Assembly (NCBI GenBank): GCA_964529325.1
Contig: CAZGWH010000033.1
Span: 1 to 23,906, forward strand
DNA: 23,906 nt
Direction: 5' to 3'
Source: GCA-2689995 sp964529325
GTDB taxonomy: Bacteria; Fidelibacterota; Marinisomatia; SCGC-AAA003-L08; GCA-2689995
Positions 16,713 to 23,906 of this stretch are shown here, in pieces; position 1 is the first letter of the stretch; the number at the start of each line of letters is the position of its first letter. The notes under the pieces are model-generated. The model was not told where the DNA came from, did no database searches, and saw only the letters and a list, made by a program, of their open reading frames with translations. Both the position numbers and the translations under genes were made by a program.

Positions 16713-17512
16713 TTCCTAAAATTACAATTATTGTTTTAAATTGGAATAGATCAAATGATACAATTAATTGTTTGAAAAGTTTAGAAGCTATTAATGATGA
16801 AAATTTTAATATTTTGCTTGTTGATAATAATTCAAAAATTGATCCAGTTAAAAATATTTTATTAAAATTTCCTACCGTAAATTTATTACAGTTAAACGAG
16901 AATTATGGATATTCTGGTGGGAATAATAGAGGCTTTGAATATATAAGTAATGATTCTGAATTTGTTTGTTTTTTAAATAATGATGTAATCGTTGACTCTA
17001 ATTTTTTATCAAATTTTAGAATTGGCATAAAACAATATGGAGAAAATTATATTTTTGGACCTAAAATATACTTTGAATACCCTTCAGAAAAAATTTGGTA
17101 TGGAGGAGGGGTTGTAGATTTACCCAAAGGTCAGATTTTTCATAAATATATTGGAAAAAAAGATAATATTCAAAATTCTGAAAGTTGTAAAACAGGATAT
17201 GTTACAGGGTGTTGCCTTTTAATTTCTAAAAATAATTTTAAAAAATTAAATGGATTTGACGAGTCTTTTAATATGTATGCAGAAGATGTTGACCTTTGTT
17301 TGAGGGCTGATAAATTGAATATAAAATGTAAATATATTCCAAATTCTAAAATATGGCATAAAGTTTCAGCTTCAACAGGAGGGCGATTTTCAATTCAAAA
17401 ATATCTAAAAAAAATAAGTTCAATTCAAAAATTAGTAAAAATTCATAACCCTGAACTCAATCCATTATTAATTACAACAAAGTCTATTTATAATTCAATT
17501 TTCTATAGTTAA
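16709..17512 (+). CDS. Family 2 glycosyltransferase, rhamnosyltransferase (WbbL)-like
   Basis: A 267-residue GT2 enzyme. Motifs in order: ITIIVLNWNRSNDTINCLKS (5-24), LLVDNNSK (36-43), NENYGYSGGNNRGFEY (63-78), FLNNDVIVD (88-96) with the metal-binding N91/D92, GCCLLISKNNFKKLNGFDE (167-185), and MYAEDVDLCLR (189-199) with the catalytic-base-like E192/D193. W216/H217 match the downstream conserved His. These are the marks of WbbL/GT2 rhamnosyl- and related transferases of O-antigen or cell-surface polysaccharide clusters. At 267 residues it is a little shorter than usual (about 290-320), with the C-terminal segment reduced, yet all core motifs are present. It overlaps the GT4 gene by an ATGA. 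It is the last gene of its unit; a 114-nt gap separates it from the SUF operon. Confidence 0.9.
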   Translation: MIPKITIIVLNWNRSNDTINCLKSLEAINDENFNILLVDNNSKIDPVKNILLKFPTVNLLQLNENYGYSGGNNRGFEYISNDSEFVCFLNNDVIVDSNFLSNFRIGIKQYGENYIFGPKIYFEYPSEKIWYGGGVVDLPKGQIFHKYIGKKDNIQNSESCKTGYVTGCCLLISKNNFKKLNGFDESFNMYAEDVDLCLRADKLNIKCKYIPNSKIWHKVSASTGGRFSIQKYLKKISSIQKLVKIHNPELNPLLITTKSIYNSIFYS

Positions 17513-17626
17513 AAATAAAGTGGACTATTTTGGTCGTAATTAATCTTGTTCTCATTTAAATGATTTTGGTAAATTTAGTGTATAGATTTTAATAGTTTTT
17601 TATATTATTTATTTTATAGAGATAAA

Positions 17627-17977
17627 ATGGTACAAGTGAATATTTTAAACGAAACAATTACAATTGAAACAAAAGCTGCTAAAAGATTAAAAGTGGTAAT
17701 GGCATCTGAAGGTAAAGCAGACTTTGCATTGAGAATGTCGGTTGTAGGAGGTGGCTGTTCAGGTATGACATATAATATGTCCTTTGATGATAAGCAAGGA
17801 GAGTTTGATAAAGTATTTGAAAGTGAAGGTGTGAAAATATTTTGTGATTTGAAAAGTTGGTTATATCTAAAAGGTACAAAAATTGACTACTCTGATGATA
17901 TGCTAACAGGTGGATTTAAAATTAATAATCCAAATGCTTCACGAACCTGTGGTTGCGGAACTAGTTTTTCAGCCTAA
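17627..17977 (+). CDS. sufA: A-type iron-sulfur carrier protein (SufA/IscA/ErpA family)
   Basis: A 116-residue HesB/IscA-fold protein with the three invariant ligands: C44 in GGGCSGMTY and C108/C110 in TCGCGTSF. It receives an Fe-S cluster from the SufBCD scaffold and passes it to apo-proteins. Length and Cys spacing (C-x63-C-x-C) are typical. It is the first gene of the SUF operon, 21 nt before sufB. By sequence alone it could equally be called IscA or ErpA; the position favours sufA. Near the start, GAGAT(AAA) 4-8 nt before the ATG is a weak ribosome-binding candidate. The 114-nt leader must hold the operon promoter, but I cannot pick a convincing -35/-10 pair or an IscR/Fur-like palindrome in it. 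Confidence 0.93.
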   Translation: MVQVNILNETITIETKAAKRLKVVMASEGKADFALRMSVVGGGCSGMTYNMSFDDKQGEFDKVFESEGVKIFCDLKSWLYLKGTKIDYSDDMLTGGFKINNPNASRTCGCGTSFSA

Positions 17978-17998
17978 ATATTTCATAAAGACTAAACT

Positions 17999-19432
17999 AT
18001 GCCAGAAAAAATAATTACAGATTCTATTAACCAAGATTATAAATATGGTTTTGTAACTGATATCGAACAAGTGAAAATTCCACCAGGTTTAAATGAAGAT
18101 GTTATAAAATTAATTTCTAACAAAAAAAATGAACCTGAATGGCTTTGTGAATGGCGGTTAAAAGCATATCGACATTGGCTGAAAATGGTTGAACCTGATT
18201 GGGCAAAAGTAAATTATTCCAAAATAGATTTTAATGATATTAGTTATTTTGCAGCACCTAAAAAGAAATTAAATAGTCTTGATGAAGTAGATCCTGAAAT
18301 ATTGGATACTTATAATAAACTTGGAATCCCGCTTCAAGAACAGAAGATGCTAGCTGGGGTTGCTGTTGATGCTGTTTTTGATAGTGTTTCAGTTGCAACT
18401 ACATTTAAAGATGATTTATATAAAAAAGGTATTATATTTTGTTCATTTTCAGAAGCAGTGCAAGATCATCCTGAATTAATTAAAAAATATTTGGGTACAG
18501 TTGTTCCAATTACGGATAATTTCTATGCTGCATTAAATTCAGCAGTATTCAGCGACGGTTCATTTTGTTATATACCGAAAGGTGTAAAGTGTCCTATGGA
18601 ACTATCAACTTATTTTAGAATAAATGCATCTAATACAGGACAATTTGAAAGAACTTTATTAGTTGCAGATGAAGGTGCTTATGTCAGTTATCTTGAAGGT
18701 TGTACTGCACCACAAAGAGACGAAAACCAATTACATGCTGCTGTTGTTGAATTAATTGCGATGGATAATGCTCAAATTAAATATTCAACGGTGCAAAATT
18801 GGTACCCCGGAGATAAAAATGGAAAAGGTGGGATATATAATTTTGTGACAAAGCGTGGAATTTGTAAAGGAGATAATTCTAAAATTTCATGGACTCAAGT
18901 AGAAACAGGATCTGCAATTACTTGGAAATACCCAAGTTGTATTTTACAAGGAAATAATTCGATAGGGGAGTTCTACTCTGTTGCTTTAACAAATAATAGA
19001 CAGCAAGCAGATACTGGAACGAAAATGATACATTTAGGAAAAAATACAAAAAGTACTATTATTTCTAAAGGAATTTCAGCAGGTTATGGTCAGCAGACAT
19101 ATCGTGGTGAAGTACGAATTAATAAAAATGCAGATAATGCACGGAATTATTCTCAATGTGACTCAATTTTAATTGGTGATAAATGTGGTGCACATACTTT
19201 TCCATATATTGATGTTCGAAATTCAACAGCTCAAATGGAACATGAGGCAACTACATCTAATATTGGGGAAGATCAATTATTTTATTGTAATCAAAGAGGA
19301 ATTTCTACAGAAGATGCAATTGCAATGATTGTGAATGGTTTTTGTAAAGAAGTATTTAAAGAGCTACCGATGGAATTTGCAGTTGAAGCACAGAAATTAT
19401 TAGAAATTAGTTTAGAAGGAAGTGTTGGATAA
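17999..19432 (+). CDS. sufB: Fe-S cluster assembly scaffold SufB
   Basis: A 477-residue SufB, the beta-helix scaffold subunit of SufBC2D on which Fe-S clusters are built. Signature segments include FCYIPKGVKCPMELSTYFRI (189-208), YLEGCTAPQRDENQLHAAVVEL (231-252) with the C235 that corresponds to the sulfur-accepting Cys of the E. coli protein, QNWYPGD (266-272), and SQCDSILIGDKCGAHTFPY (385-403) with C387, the expected cluster-site Cys. The C-terminal NQRGISTEDAIAMIVNGF (431-448) matches the SufB/SufD family end. Length is normal (about 465-495). The start ATG is 21 nt after sufA with no Shine-Dalgarno; it lies just upstream of the conserved YGFVTDIE segment, so it is the likely start. Confidence 0.97.
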   Translation: MPEKIITDSINQDYKYGFVTDIEQVKIPPGLNEDVIKLISNKKNEPEWLCEWRLKAYRHWLKMVEPDWAKVNYSKIDFNDISYFAAPKKKLNSLDEVDPEILDTYNKLGIPLQEQKMLAGVAVDAVFDSVSVATTFKDDLYKKGIIFCSFSEAVQDHPELIKKYLGTVVPITDNFYAALNSAVFSDGSFCYIPKGVKCPMELSTYFRINASNTGQFERTLLVADEGAYVSYLEGCTAPQRDENQLHAAVVELIAMDNAQIKYSTVQNWYPGDKNGKGGIYNFVTKRGICKGDNSKISWTQVETGSAITWKYPSCILQGNNSIGEFYSVALTNNRQQADTGTKMIHLGKNTKSTIISKGISAGYGQQTYRGEVRINKNADNARNYSQCDSILIGDKCGAHTFPYIDVRNSTAQMEHEATTSNIGEDQLFYCNQRGISTEDAIAMIVNGFCKEVFKELPMEFAVEAQKLLEISLEGSVG

Positions 19433-19455
19433 TATTTAATGAAAAATAAAAAATA

Positions 19456-20220
19456 ATGCTTAATATAAAAAATTTACATGCTTCTGTTGAAGAAAAGAAA
19501 ATTCTTAAGGGAATAAATTTAATTGTCAACCCGGGTGAATTACATGTCATTATGGGACCAAATGGAGCAGGTAAAAGTACATTGGCAAGTGTATTAACAG
19601 GGAAGGATAAATTTAAAATTGACAATGGTGAAATCCTTTTTGAAGGTCAAATTATAAATGAATTACCTCCTGAAGAAAGAGCTTGCAAAGGCATGTTTAT
19701 GTCTTTTCAATATCCTATTGCGATACCTGGTGTAAATAATATGTATTTTTTAAAGGAAGCGTTAAATTCACAAAAAAAATACAGAGGTGAAACTCAATTA
19801 GATTCAATCGATTTTTTGGGTGAAATGAAGACTAAACTAAAGTATGTTGGGTTAGAAGAGTCATTTATTCATAGACCTGTAAATGATGGCTTCTCAGGTG
19901 GTGAGAAAAAACGAAATGAAATATTACAAATGATTACACTGGAACCAAAGCTAAGTATTTTAGATGAAACAGATTCGGGACTAGATATTGATGCGTTAAA
20001 AATTATTTCTGAAGGAATTAATAATTTTAGAAATAAAGATCGATCTTTTATTTTAATTACCCATTATCAGCGAATGCTTGATTATTTAAAACCAGATTTT
20101 GTACATGTTATGATTCAGGGGGAGCTAGTAAAGTCAGGTGATAAATCACTTGCTTTAGAGTTAGAGAATAAAGGGTATTCTTGGATATTAAATGAAAAAG
20201 TAGAAACTTCTAAATCTTAA
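19456..20220 (+). CDS. sufC: Fe-S cluster assembly ATPase SufC
   Basis: A 254-residue ABC-type ATPase that drives the SufBCD scaffold in the cytosol. Walker A is GPNGAGKST (34-42), the Q-loop region is FMSFQYP (81-87), the ABC signature is FSGGE (146-150) followed by KKRNEILQM, Walker B/D-loop is LSILDETDSGLD (166-177), and the switch His is H203 (ITHYQR). The Asp-Glu-Thr-Asp-Ser-Gly-Leu-Asp sequence is characteristic of SufC and separates it from transporter ATPases. It starts 23 nt after sufB with no visible Shine-Dalgarno. Its TAA stop overlaps the sufD start by one base (TAATG), which suggests coupled translation to keep the partner proteins in step. Confidence 0.97.
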   Translation: MLNIKNLHASVEEKKILKGINLIVNPGELHVIMGPNGAGKSTLASVLTGKDKFKIDNGEILFEGQIINELPPEERACKGMFMSFQYPIAIPGVNNMYFLKEALNSQKKYRGETQLDSIDFLGEMKTKLKYVGLEESFIHRPVNDGFSGGEKKRNEILQMITLEPKLSILDETDSGLDIDALKIISEGINNFRNKDRSFILITHYQRMLDYLKPDFVHVMIQGELVKSGDKSLALELENKGYSWILNEKVETSKS

Positions 20221-21455
20221 TGGAAAATCAGCTTGTAGAATTCTCATCTTTTGATGAAATTAATAAAAAAGCTAATATAATTTGTGATGATAAATCTATA
20301 TTAAATCCAAAAAGTGAACGATGGCGTTTTACTCCTATACGAGAATATAATGCTTTAACATTTTCAAATTTACAAAATACTAATATTAATTTAGATTCCA
20401 TCCAATCATATAGATTTAAAAATGTAATTTTATTTGTCATTATAAATGGAAAATTAGATTTACAATTATCTGATTCTATCCCAAATGGAATCCAAATTGA
20501 AAATTTAAATAAAATGGTTCAGAATTATCCAGGAAGTATTAAAAGCTCATTTTCTAAAATTTCTAATTTCCAAGAAAATTATTTTTCTGCAGAAAATATT
20601 ACACAATTTAATAATGGTTTATTTATAAATGTTGATGCAAATATTATAATTGATAAACCAATTCAATTATTAAATATTCAAACCGATACCATAAGTTTTC
20701 CACGGACATTAATTAATGGTGAAGAAAATTCACAATTCACCATTATTGAACAATATATTAATTTGACAAAAAGTGAGTCAAAATCAAATTCAGTTGTTGA
20801 AGTTTCATTACAGAATGGTTCAAATTTAAAACATATTTGTTTACAAAATGGAATGAAGGATCATTGGAATTTTTATAATTTAGCAGTAAATCAATACAAA
20901 AATAGTTTATTTACAAATTCCATTATTTCACTTTCAGGTAAACGAATTGTAAATGATATATACTGTAATTTAATAGAAGAAGGTACAAGTGCAGATATTT
21001 CTGGATTATATTTAATTGATGATAATTCACATTGTGATAATCATACAATAATAAATCATATTGCACCTCTTACATTTAGTAATGAAAATTTTAAGGGAAT
21101 ATTAACAGGGAAAGCTAGTGGGGTTTTTAACGGTTTAATTAAAGTAATGCCTGATGCTCAAAAAATTAATTCATCACAGACAAATCGAAATTTATTATTA
21201 TCAATTGATTCTAAAATGAATAGCAATCCACAGTTAGAAATTTATGCCGATGATGTAAAATGTTCTCATGGTTCAACAATTGGGCAAATAGATGATGAAG
21301 CATTGTTTTATATGCAGTCGCGTGGAATATCAAAATCTGATGCAACCAAAATGCTTGTCAAAGGATTTGCAGATGAAATATTAAATAAAATAAAAATAAA
21401 ATCAATTATTGATTTTATTGAACCTAAAATTGAACAACTAATGGGGAATAGTTAA
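20220..21455 (+). CDS. sufD: Fe-S cluster assembly protein SufD
   Basis: A 411-residue SufD, the second beta-helix subunit of SufBC2D; it pairs with SufB, contacts SufC and helps iron entry. The N-terminal half is weakly conserved, as usual (SERWRFTPIREYN near 33-45 is the typical 'W++T' entry motif). The C-terminal core is clear: HIAPLTFSNENFKGILTGKASGVFNGLIKV (about 280-309, the central H-T-S-N-x-K-G-G motif in divergent form), AKINSSQTNRNLLLS-type segment, CSHGSTIGQIDDEALFYMQS (348-367) with the H350 equivalent to the E. coli cluster-site His, and RGISKSDATKMLVKGFADEI. Both ends overlap neighbours by one base (TAATG on each side). It is more divergent than sufB, but the assignment is firm. 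Confidence 0.94.
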   Translation: MENQLVEFSSFDEINKKANIICDDKSILNPKSERWRFTPIREYNALTFSNLQNTNINLDSIQSYRFKNVILFVIINGKLDLQLSDSIPNGIQIENLNKMVQNYPGSIKSSFSKISNFQENYFSAENITQFNNGLFINVDANIIIDKPIQLLNIQTDTISFPRTLINGEENSQFTIIEQYINLTKSESKSNSVVEVSLQNGSNLKHICLQNGMKDHWNFYNLAVNQYKNSLFTNSIISLSGKRIVNDIYCNLIEEGTSADISGLYLIDDNSHCDNHTIINHIAPLTFSNENFKGILTGKASGVFNGLIKVMPDAQKINSSQTNRNLLLSIDSKMNSNPQLEIYADDVKCSHGSTIGQIDDEALFYMQSRGISKSDATKMLVKGFADEILNKIKIKSIIDFIEPKIEQLMGNS

Positions 21456-21901
21456 TGGATGAGTTAAGAGAATTATATCAACAACTCATTTTAGACCACA
21501 ATCAAAACCCTAGAAACTTTAGAGAAATTGAAAATTATGATTTTCATAAAAAAGGATATAATCCATTATGTGGAGATCAATTAGAAATTTTTATTAAAAT
21601 AAAAGATGATAAGATTTCTGAATTGTCATTTACAGGGATGGGTTGTGCAATTTCAAAAGCCTCTGCTTCTATTATGACTGAAACATTAACTGGAAAATCC
21701 CTTACGGAGGCAAATTTACTATTTAAGCAATTTAGAGAAATGGCAATGAATGGAAAAACTGCAGATGGATTACCATTAAAATTATCAGTTTTAAGTGGAA
21801 TTTATAAATATCCTTCTCGAGTAAAATGTGCATTACTTGCTTGGCATACACTGCATCAAAGTTTTGATACGCAAAATATTGTTGATGCAAAAACGGAATA
21901 A
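21455..21901 (+). CDS. sufU: SufU/IscU-family sulfur-transfer protein
   Basis: A 148-residue IscU-fold protein of the SufU type. It has LILDHNQNPRNF (11-22), NPLCGDQ (36-42) with C39 and D41, GCAISKASASIMTE (63-76) with C64, and SRVKCALLAWHTL (121-133) with C125. The insertion of about 18 residues between the second and third Cys (EANLLFKQFREMAMNGKT region) separates SufU from scaffold IscU, so it probably acts as the zinc-containing sulfur acceptor for the cysteine desulfurase SufS, as in Bacillus subtilis, instead of as a scaffold. This fits a SUF operon without SufE. The ATG overlaps the sufD stop by one base; sufT begins 5 nt after its stop. Confidence 0.94.
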   Translation: MDELRELYQQLILDHNQNPRNFREIENYDFHKKGYNPLCGDQLEIFIKIKDDKISELSFTGMGCAISKASASIMTETLTGKSLTEANLLFKQFREMAMNGKTADGLPLKLSVLSGIYKYPSRVKCALLAWHTLHQSFDTQNIVDAKTE

Positions 21902-21906
21902 ATATA

Positions 21907-22461
21907 ATGATTGAGAAAAATCAAACAATAAGACTTAAACGAAATTGTGAAGCTGAATTAATACCTTCAGGAGATAAAATAAATTTATTAAAAGGTGAAG
22001 TTGTTAAAGTCACTCAATCTTTAGGCGGTAACTATACTTTATTTATAAATGGGAATTTAGTTAAAATTAGAGGGAAAGATGCTGATGTTATTGGTTTAGA
22101 AACCGAGGATGACGGTATTCAAGATATTGAAGAACATGCGAAAAAAGAAGTTGAAGAGCATTTAATTTGGGAAAAAATGAAAGCATGTTTTGACCCTGAG
22201 ATTCCTGTAAATATTGTAGATTTAGGATTAATTTACGATTTAAAAATAACTCCATTAGAAAATATAGGTAATAAAATAGAAATTAAAATGACACTTACTG
22301 CTCCAGGGTGTGGCATGGGACCATCAATTGCGAGTGATGTAAAATATAAAGTTAGTATGGTTCCTGGTGTTACTGAAGTTGGTGTTGAAATAGTTTGGGA
22401 ACCACCATGGAATAAGGATATGATGACGGATGCTGCAAAACTTCAACTTGGAATGTTATAG
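21907..22461 (+). CDS. sufT: Fe-S assembly factor SufT (long form, MIP18/DUF59 domain)
   Basis: A 184-residue protein of the long SufT type. An N-terminal beta-rich part (1-65, including LIPSGDKINLLKG and GGNYTLFINGNLVKIRGKDADVIG) is followed by an acidic linker and a MIP18/DUF59 domain (about 86-182) with CFDPEIPVNIVDLGLIYDL (94-112), LTAPGCGMG (130-138, C135 the conserved Cys) and IVWEPPWNKDMMT (162-174). SufT helps deliver or mature Fe-S clusters and is known to matter most when demand for clusters is high. Length and layout match SufT proteins fused to this N-terminal domain. It sits 5 nt after sufU and 5 nt before sufS, clearly in the operon. Confidence 0.92.
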   Translation: MIEKNQTIRLKRNCEAELIPSGDKINLLKGEVVKVTQSLGGNYTLFINGNLVKIRGKDADVIGLETEDDGIQDIEEHAKKEVEEHLIWEKMKACFDPEIPVNIVDLGLIYDLKITPLENIGNKIEIKMTLTAPGCGMGPSIASDVKYKVSMVPGVTEVGVEIVWEPPWNKDMMTDAAKLQLGML

Positions 22462-22466
22462 AAATT

Positions 22467-23684
22467 ATGCAATTAAACCCCAATTTTATTAAAGAGGATT
22501 TCCCTCTTTTTAAAAATCATCCCAACCTTGCTTTTTTAGATAATGCCTCGACCACTCAAAAACCACAATGTGTTATTGATAAATTAAATGAATATTATAA
22601 TGAGTATAATTCAAATGTACACAGAGGAATATATCAAATTGGTGAAAAAGCAACTTATGAATATGAATCCGTTAGAGAAAATCTTCTTCAGCTTGTATCT
22701 GCAAATAATAATTACTCAGCAATATATACGAGTGGTACAACTGAATCTTTAAATTTACTGGCTCATTCATTATCTGAATTGGTTTTAAAAGTAGGTGATG
22801 AAATTTTAATTACAGAAATGGAACATCATTCAAATATTGTTCCATGGCAGATGGCGTGTAAAAAATATGGCTGTACTTTGAAATATATTCCAATTACTGA
22901 GAAGGGTGAATTGGATATCTCTCAAATTGATTTATTAATAACTCAAAAAACTAAAATTGTTTCAATGATACATCAGTCTAATATCTTTGGTACAATTAAT
23001 CCTATTAAAAAAATCACTAAAATGGCTAAAGCTGTGGGTGCAAAAGTTATACTTGATTCTGCACAAAGTATTCCGCATGGGAATGTCAATATTATAGATT
23101 TAAACTGTGATTTTCTTGTATTTTCAGGACATAAAATGTTGGGACCTACAGGTGTTGGGATATTAATTGGTAAAACCGAAATATTAAATATGATGCCACC
23201 ATTTATGGGTGGTGGGGAAATGATATATACGGTGTCTATGGAAAGTTCAACATGGAATGAAGTACCTTGGAAATTTGAAGCAGGAACACCCAATATTGCT
23301 CAAGTGATTGGTTTAGGAGCGGCAATAGATTACCTAAATGATATAGGTATGGATAATATACAAGCTTATGAAAAAAAAATATTAGCAATTGCGGAAAAAA
23401 AACTATCGCAAGTTCCTGGATTAAAAATATTTGGTAATCCACAAAAAAAAGGTGCTGTCATTAGTTTTGAATTAGATGGTATTCATCCTCATGATTTAGC
23501 TCAAATTTTAGATGAACAAAATGTTGCAGTTAGAGCTGGACATCATTGTGCTCAACCCATAATGAATAAATTAAATGTACCTGCCACTATTAGAGCTAGT
23601 TTTTATATTTACAATACAGAAAAAGATATTGATCAACTTGTAAGTGGATTAATATCTGCTCGAGAATTCTTTTCAATTTCTTAA
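22467..23684 (+). CDS. sufS: Cysteine desulfurase SufS (group II)
   Basis: A 405-residue PLP enzyme that takes sulfur from L-cysteine, giving alanine and a persulfide passed to SufU. Features: FLDNASTTQKP (23-33), NSNVHRGIYQIGEKAT (48-63), YTSGTTESLNL (87-97), EHHSNIVPWQ (119-128) with the PLP-stacking His, LDSAQSIPHG (196-205) with the PLP Asp, SGHKMLGPTGVG (220-231) with the Schiff-base Lys K223, RAGHHCAQP (356-364) with catalytic C361 on the short group II loop, and RASFYIYNT (376-384) with the carboxylate-binding Arg. The length matches SufS (about 405-415). It is the last gene of the operon, 5 nt after sufT. No obvious T-tailed terminator follows, only a weak ACTTTT/AAAAGT hairpin at 23697-23717. 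Confidence 0.97.
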   Translation: MQLNPNFIKEDFPLFKNHPNLAFLDNASTTQKPQCVIDKLNEYYNEYNSNVHRGIYQIGEKATYEYESVRENLLQLVSANNNYSAIYTSGTTESLNLLAHSLSELVLKVGDEILITEMEHHSNIVPWQMACKKYGCTLKYIPITEKGELDISQIDLLITQKTKIVSMIHQSNIFGTINPIKKITKMAKAVGAKVILDSAQSIPHGNVNIIDLNCDFLVFSGHKMLGPTGVGILIGKTEILNMMPPFMGGGEMIYTVSMESSTWNEVPWKFEAGTPNIAQVIGLGAAIDYLNDIGMDNIQAYEKKILAIAEKKLSQVPGLKIFGNPQKKGAVISFELDGIHPHDLAQILDEQNVAVRAGHHCAQPIMNKLNVPATIRASFYIYNTEKDIDQLVSGLISAREFFSIS

Positions 23685-23856
23685 ATAACTTTCCACACTT
23701 TTTTATTGATGAAAAGTAATAAAATAGAAATATTAAATTATAAAGTCAATCACAATATTATAAACTTGATAATTTTCTATCTTAAGATAACTCGCAATAA
23801 GTTTGATAATCAATTGTATGATTTATTTTAATTTGAAGGATTACTTTGACTGAAAT

Positions 23857-23882
23857 AAGTTAATTTAACAAATAATTAACTT
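23857..23882. repeat. Short inverted repeat AAGTTAATT / AATTAACTT
   Basis: A perfect 9-bp inverted repeat (23857-23865 and 23874-23882) with an 8-nt gap near the right edge. There is no following T-tract, so it is not a standard terminator; it could be an operator for a gene beyond the window or simple chance in AT-rich sequence. The rest of 23685-23906 shows no coding potential, tRNA or recognisable RNA. Confidence 0.35.
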
Positions 23883-23906
23883 TAAAAGAGTGTGCTTAGT
23901 TAAGTA

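Noticed and set aside
17513..17626. Promoter or IscR/Fur-type operator before the SUF operon
   Set aside because: TATAGA (17581) and TATATT (17601) exist, but neither has a -35 box at normal spacing, and no palindrome resembling a known Fe-S regulator site is seen.
23697..23717. Hairpin ACTTTT/AAAAGT after sufS as a terminator
   Set aside because: The stem is only six bp with a 9-nt loop, has a single G-C-type pair per end and no downstream T-tract.
1..23906. Mobile elements, CRISPR arrays, tRNA or rRNA genes, toxin-antitoxin or phage-defence systems
   Set aside because: No transposase, integrase, repeat-spacer pattern, cloverleaf or rRNA segment was seen. The AddAB-like enzyme can degrade phage DNA in general, but no dedicated defence genes surround it.

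Overview
The window is a strongly AT-rich (by eye, not computed) bacterial chromosome segment. All 18 genes I can support lie on the + strand and are tightly packed, with many overlaps of 1 to 14 bases. There is no mobile element, CRISPR array, tRNA or rRNA. Most genes lack a Shine-Dalgarno sequence and have A/T-rich leaders, as is common in the Bacteroidota and their relatives (FCB group). With the low G+C and the gene complement, this suggests an uncultured FCB-type marine lineage, for example Marinimicrobia/SAR406. That placement is inference without a database search.

Positions 54-8421: an apparently exported YyaL/SPATA20-type thioredoxin-fold protein, then one very large gene (2302-8421, 2039 aa). 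The large protein carries a complete AddA-type UvrD helicase plus nuclease, followed in the same chain by an AddB-like half with a second nuclease. It looks like a one-polypeptide AddAB double-strand-break resection enzyme and is the most unusual item here. Its AddB half has no P-loop and none of the four cysteines that hold the iron-sulfur cluster in classical AddB.

Positions 8466-12046: a compact run of pgeF (peptidoglycan editing/polyphenol oxidase family), uppP (undecaprenyl-diphosphate phosphatase), holA (DNA polymerase III delta), an ECF sigma factor and its membrane-anchored zinc-finger anti-sigma factor. Spacing is 6 nt or less, or overlapping, so these are probably co-transcribed. 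Positions 12129-13051 hold a membrane diguanylate cyclase and a small basic protein of unknown function, closed by the clearest intrinsic terminator of the window (13073-13102).

Positions 13113-17512: an exported TPR protein followed by three glycosyltransferases (GT2 of the polyprenyl-phosphate type, GT4, GT2 of the rhamnosyltransferase type), each overlapping its neighbour by 4 to 8 nt. This looks like a translationally coupled surface-glycan module.

Positions 17627-23684: a complete SUF iron-sulfur cluster assembly operon in the order A-type carrier, sufB, sufC, sufD, sufU, sufT, sufS. SufS and SufU mobilise sulfur, SufBCD is the scaffold, the A-type protein is a carrier, and SufT is an accessory maturation factor. 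No IscR/SufR-type regulator is in the window. The last 222 bases contain no gene I can support, only an inverted repeat of uncertain meaning.
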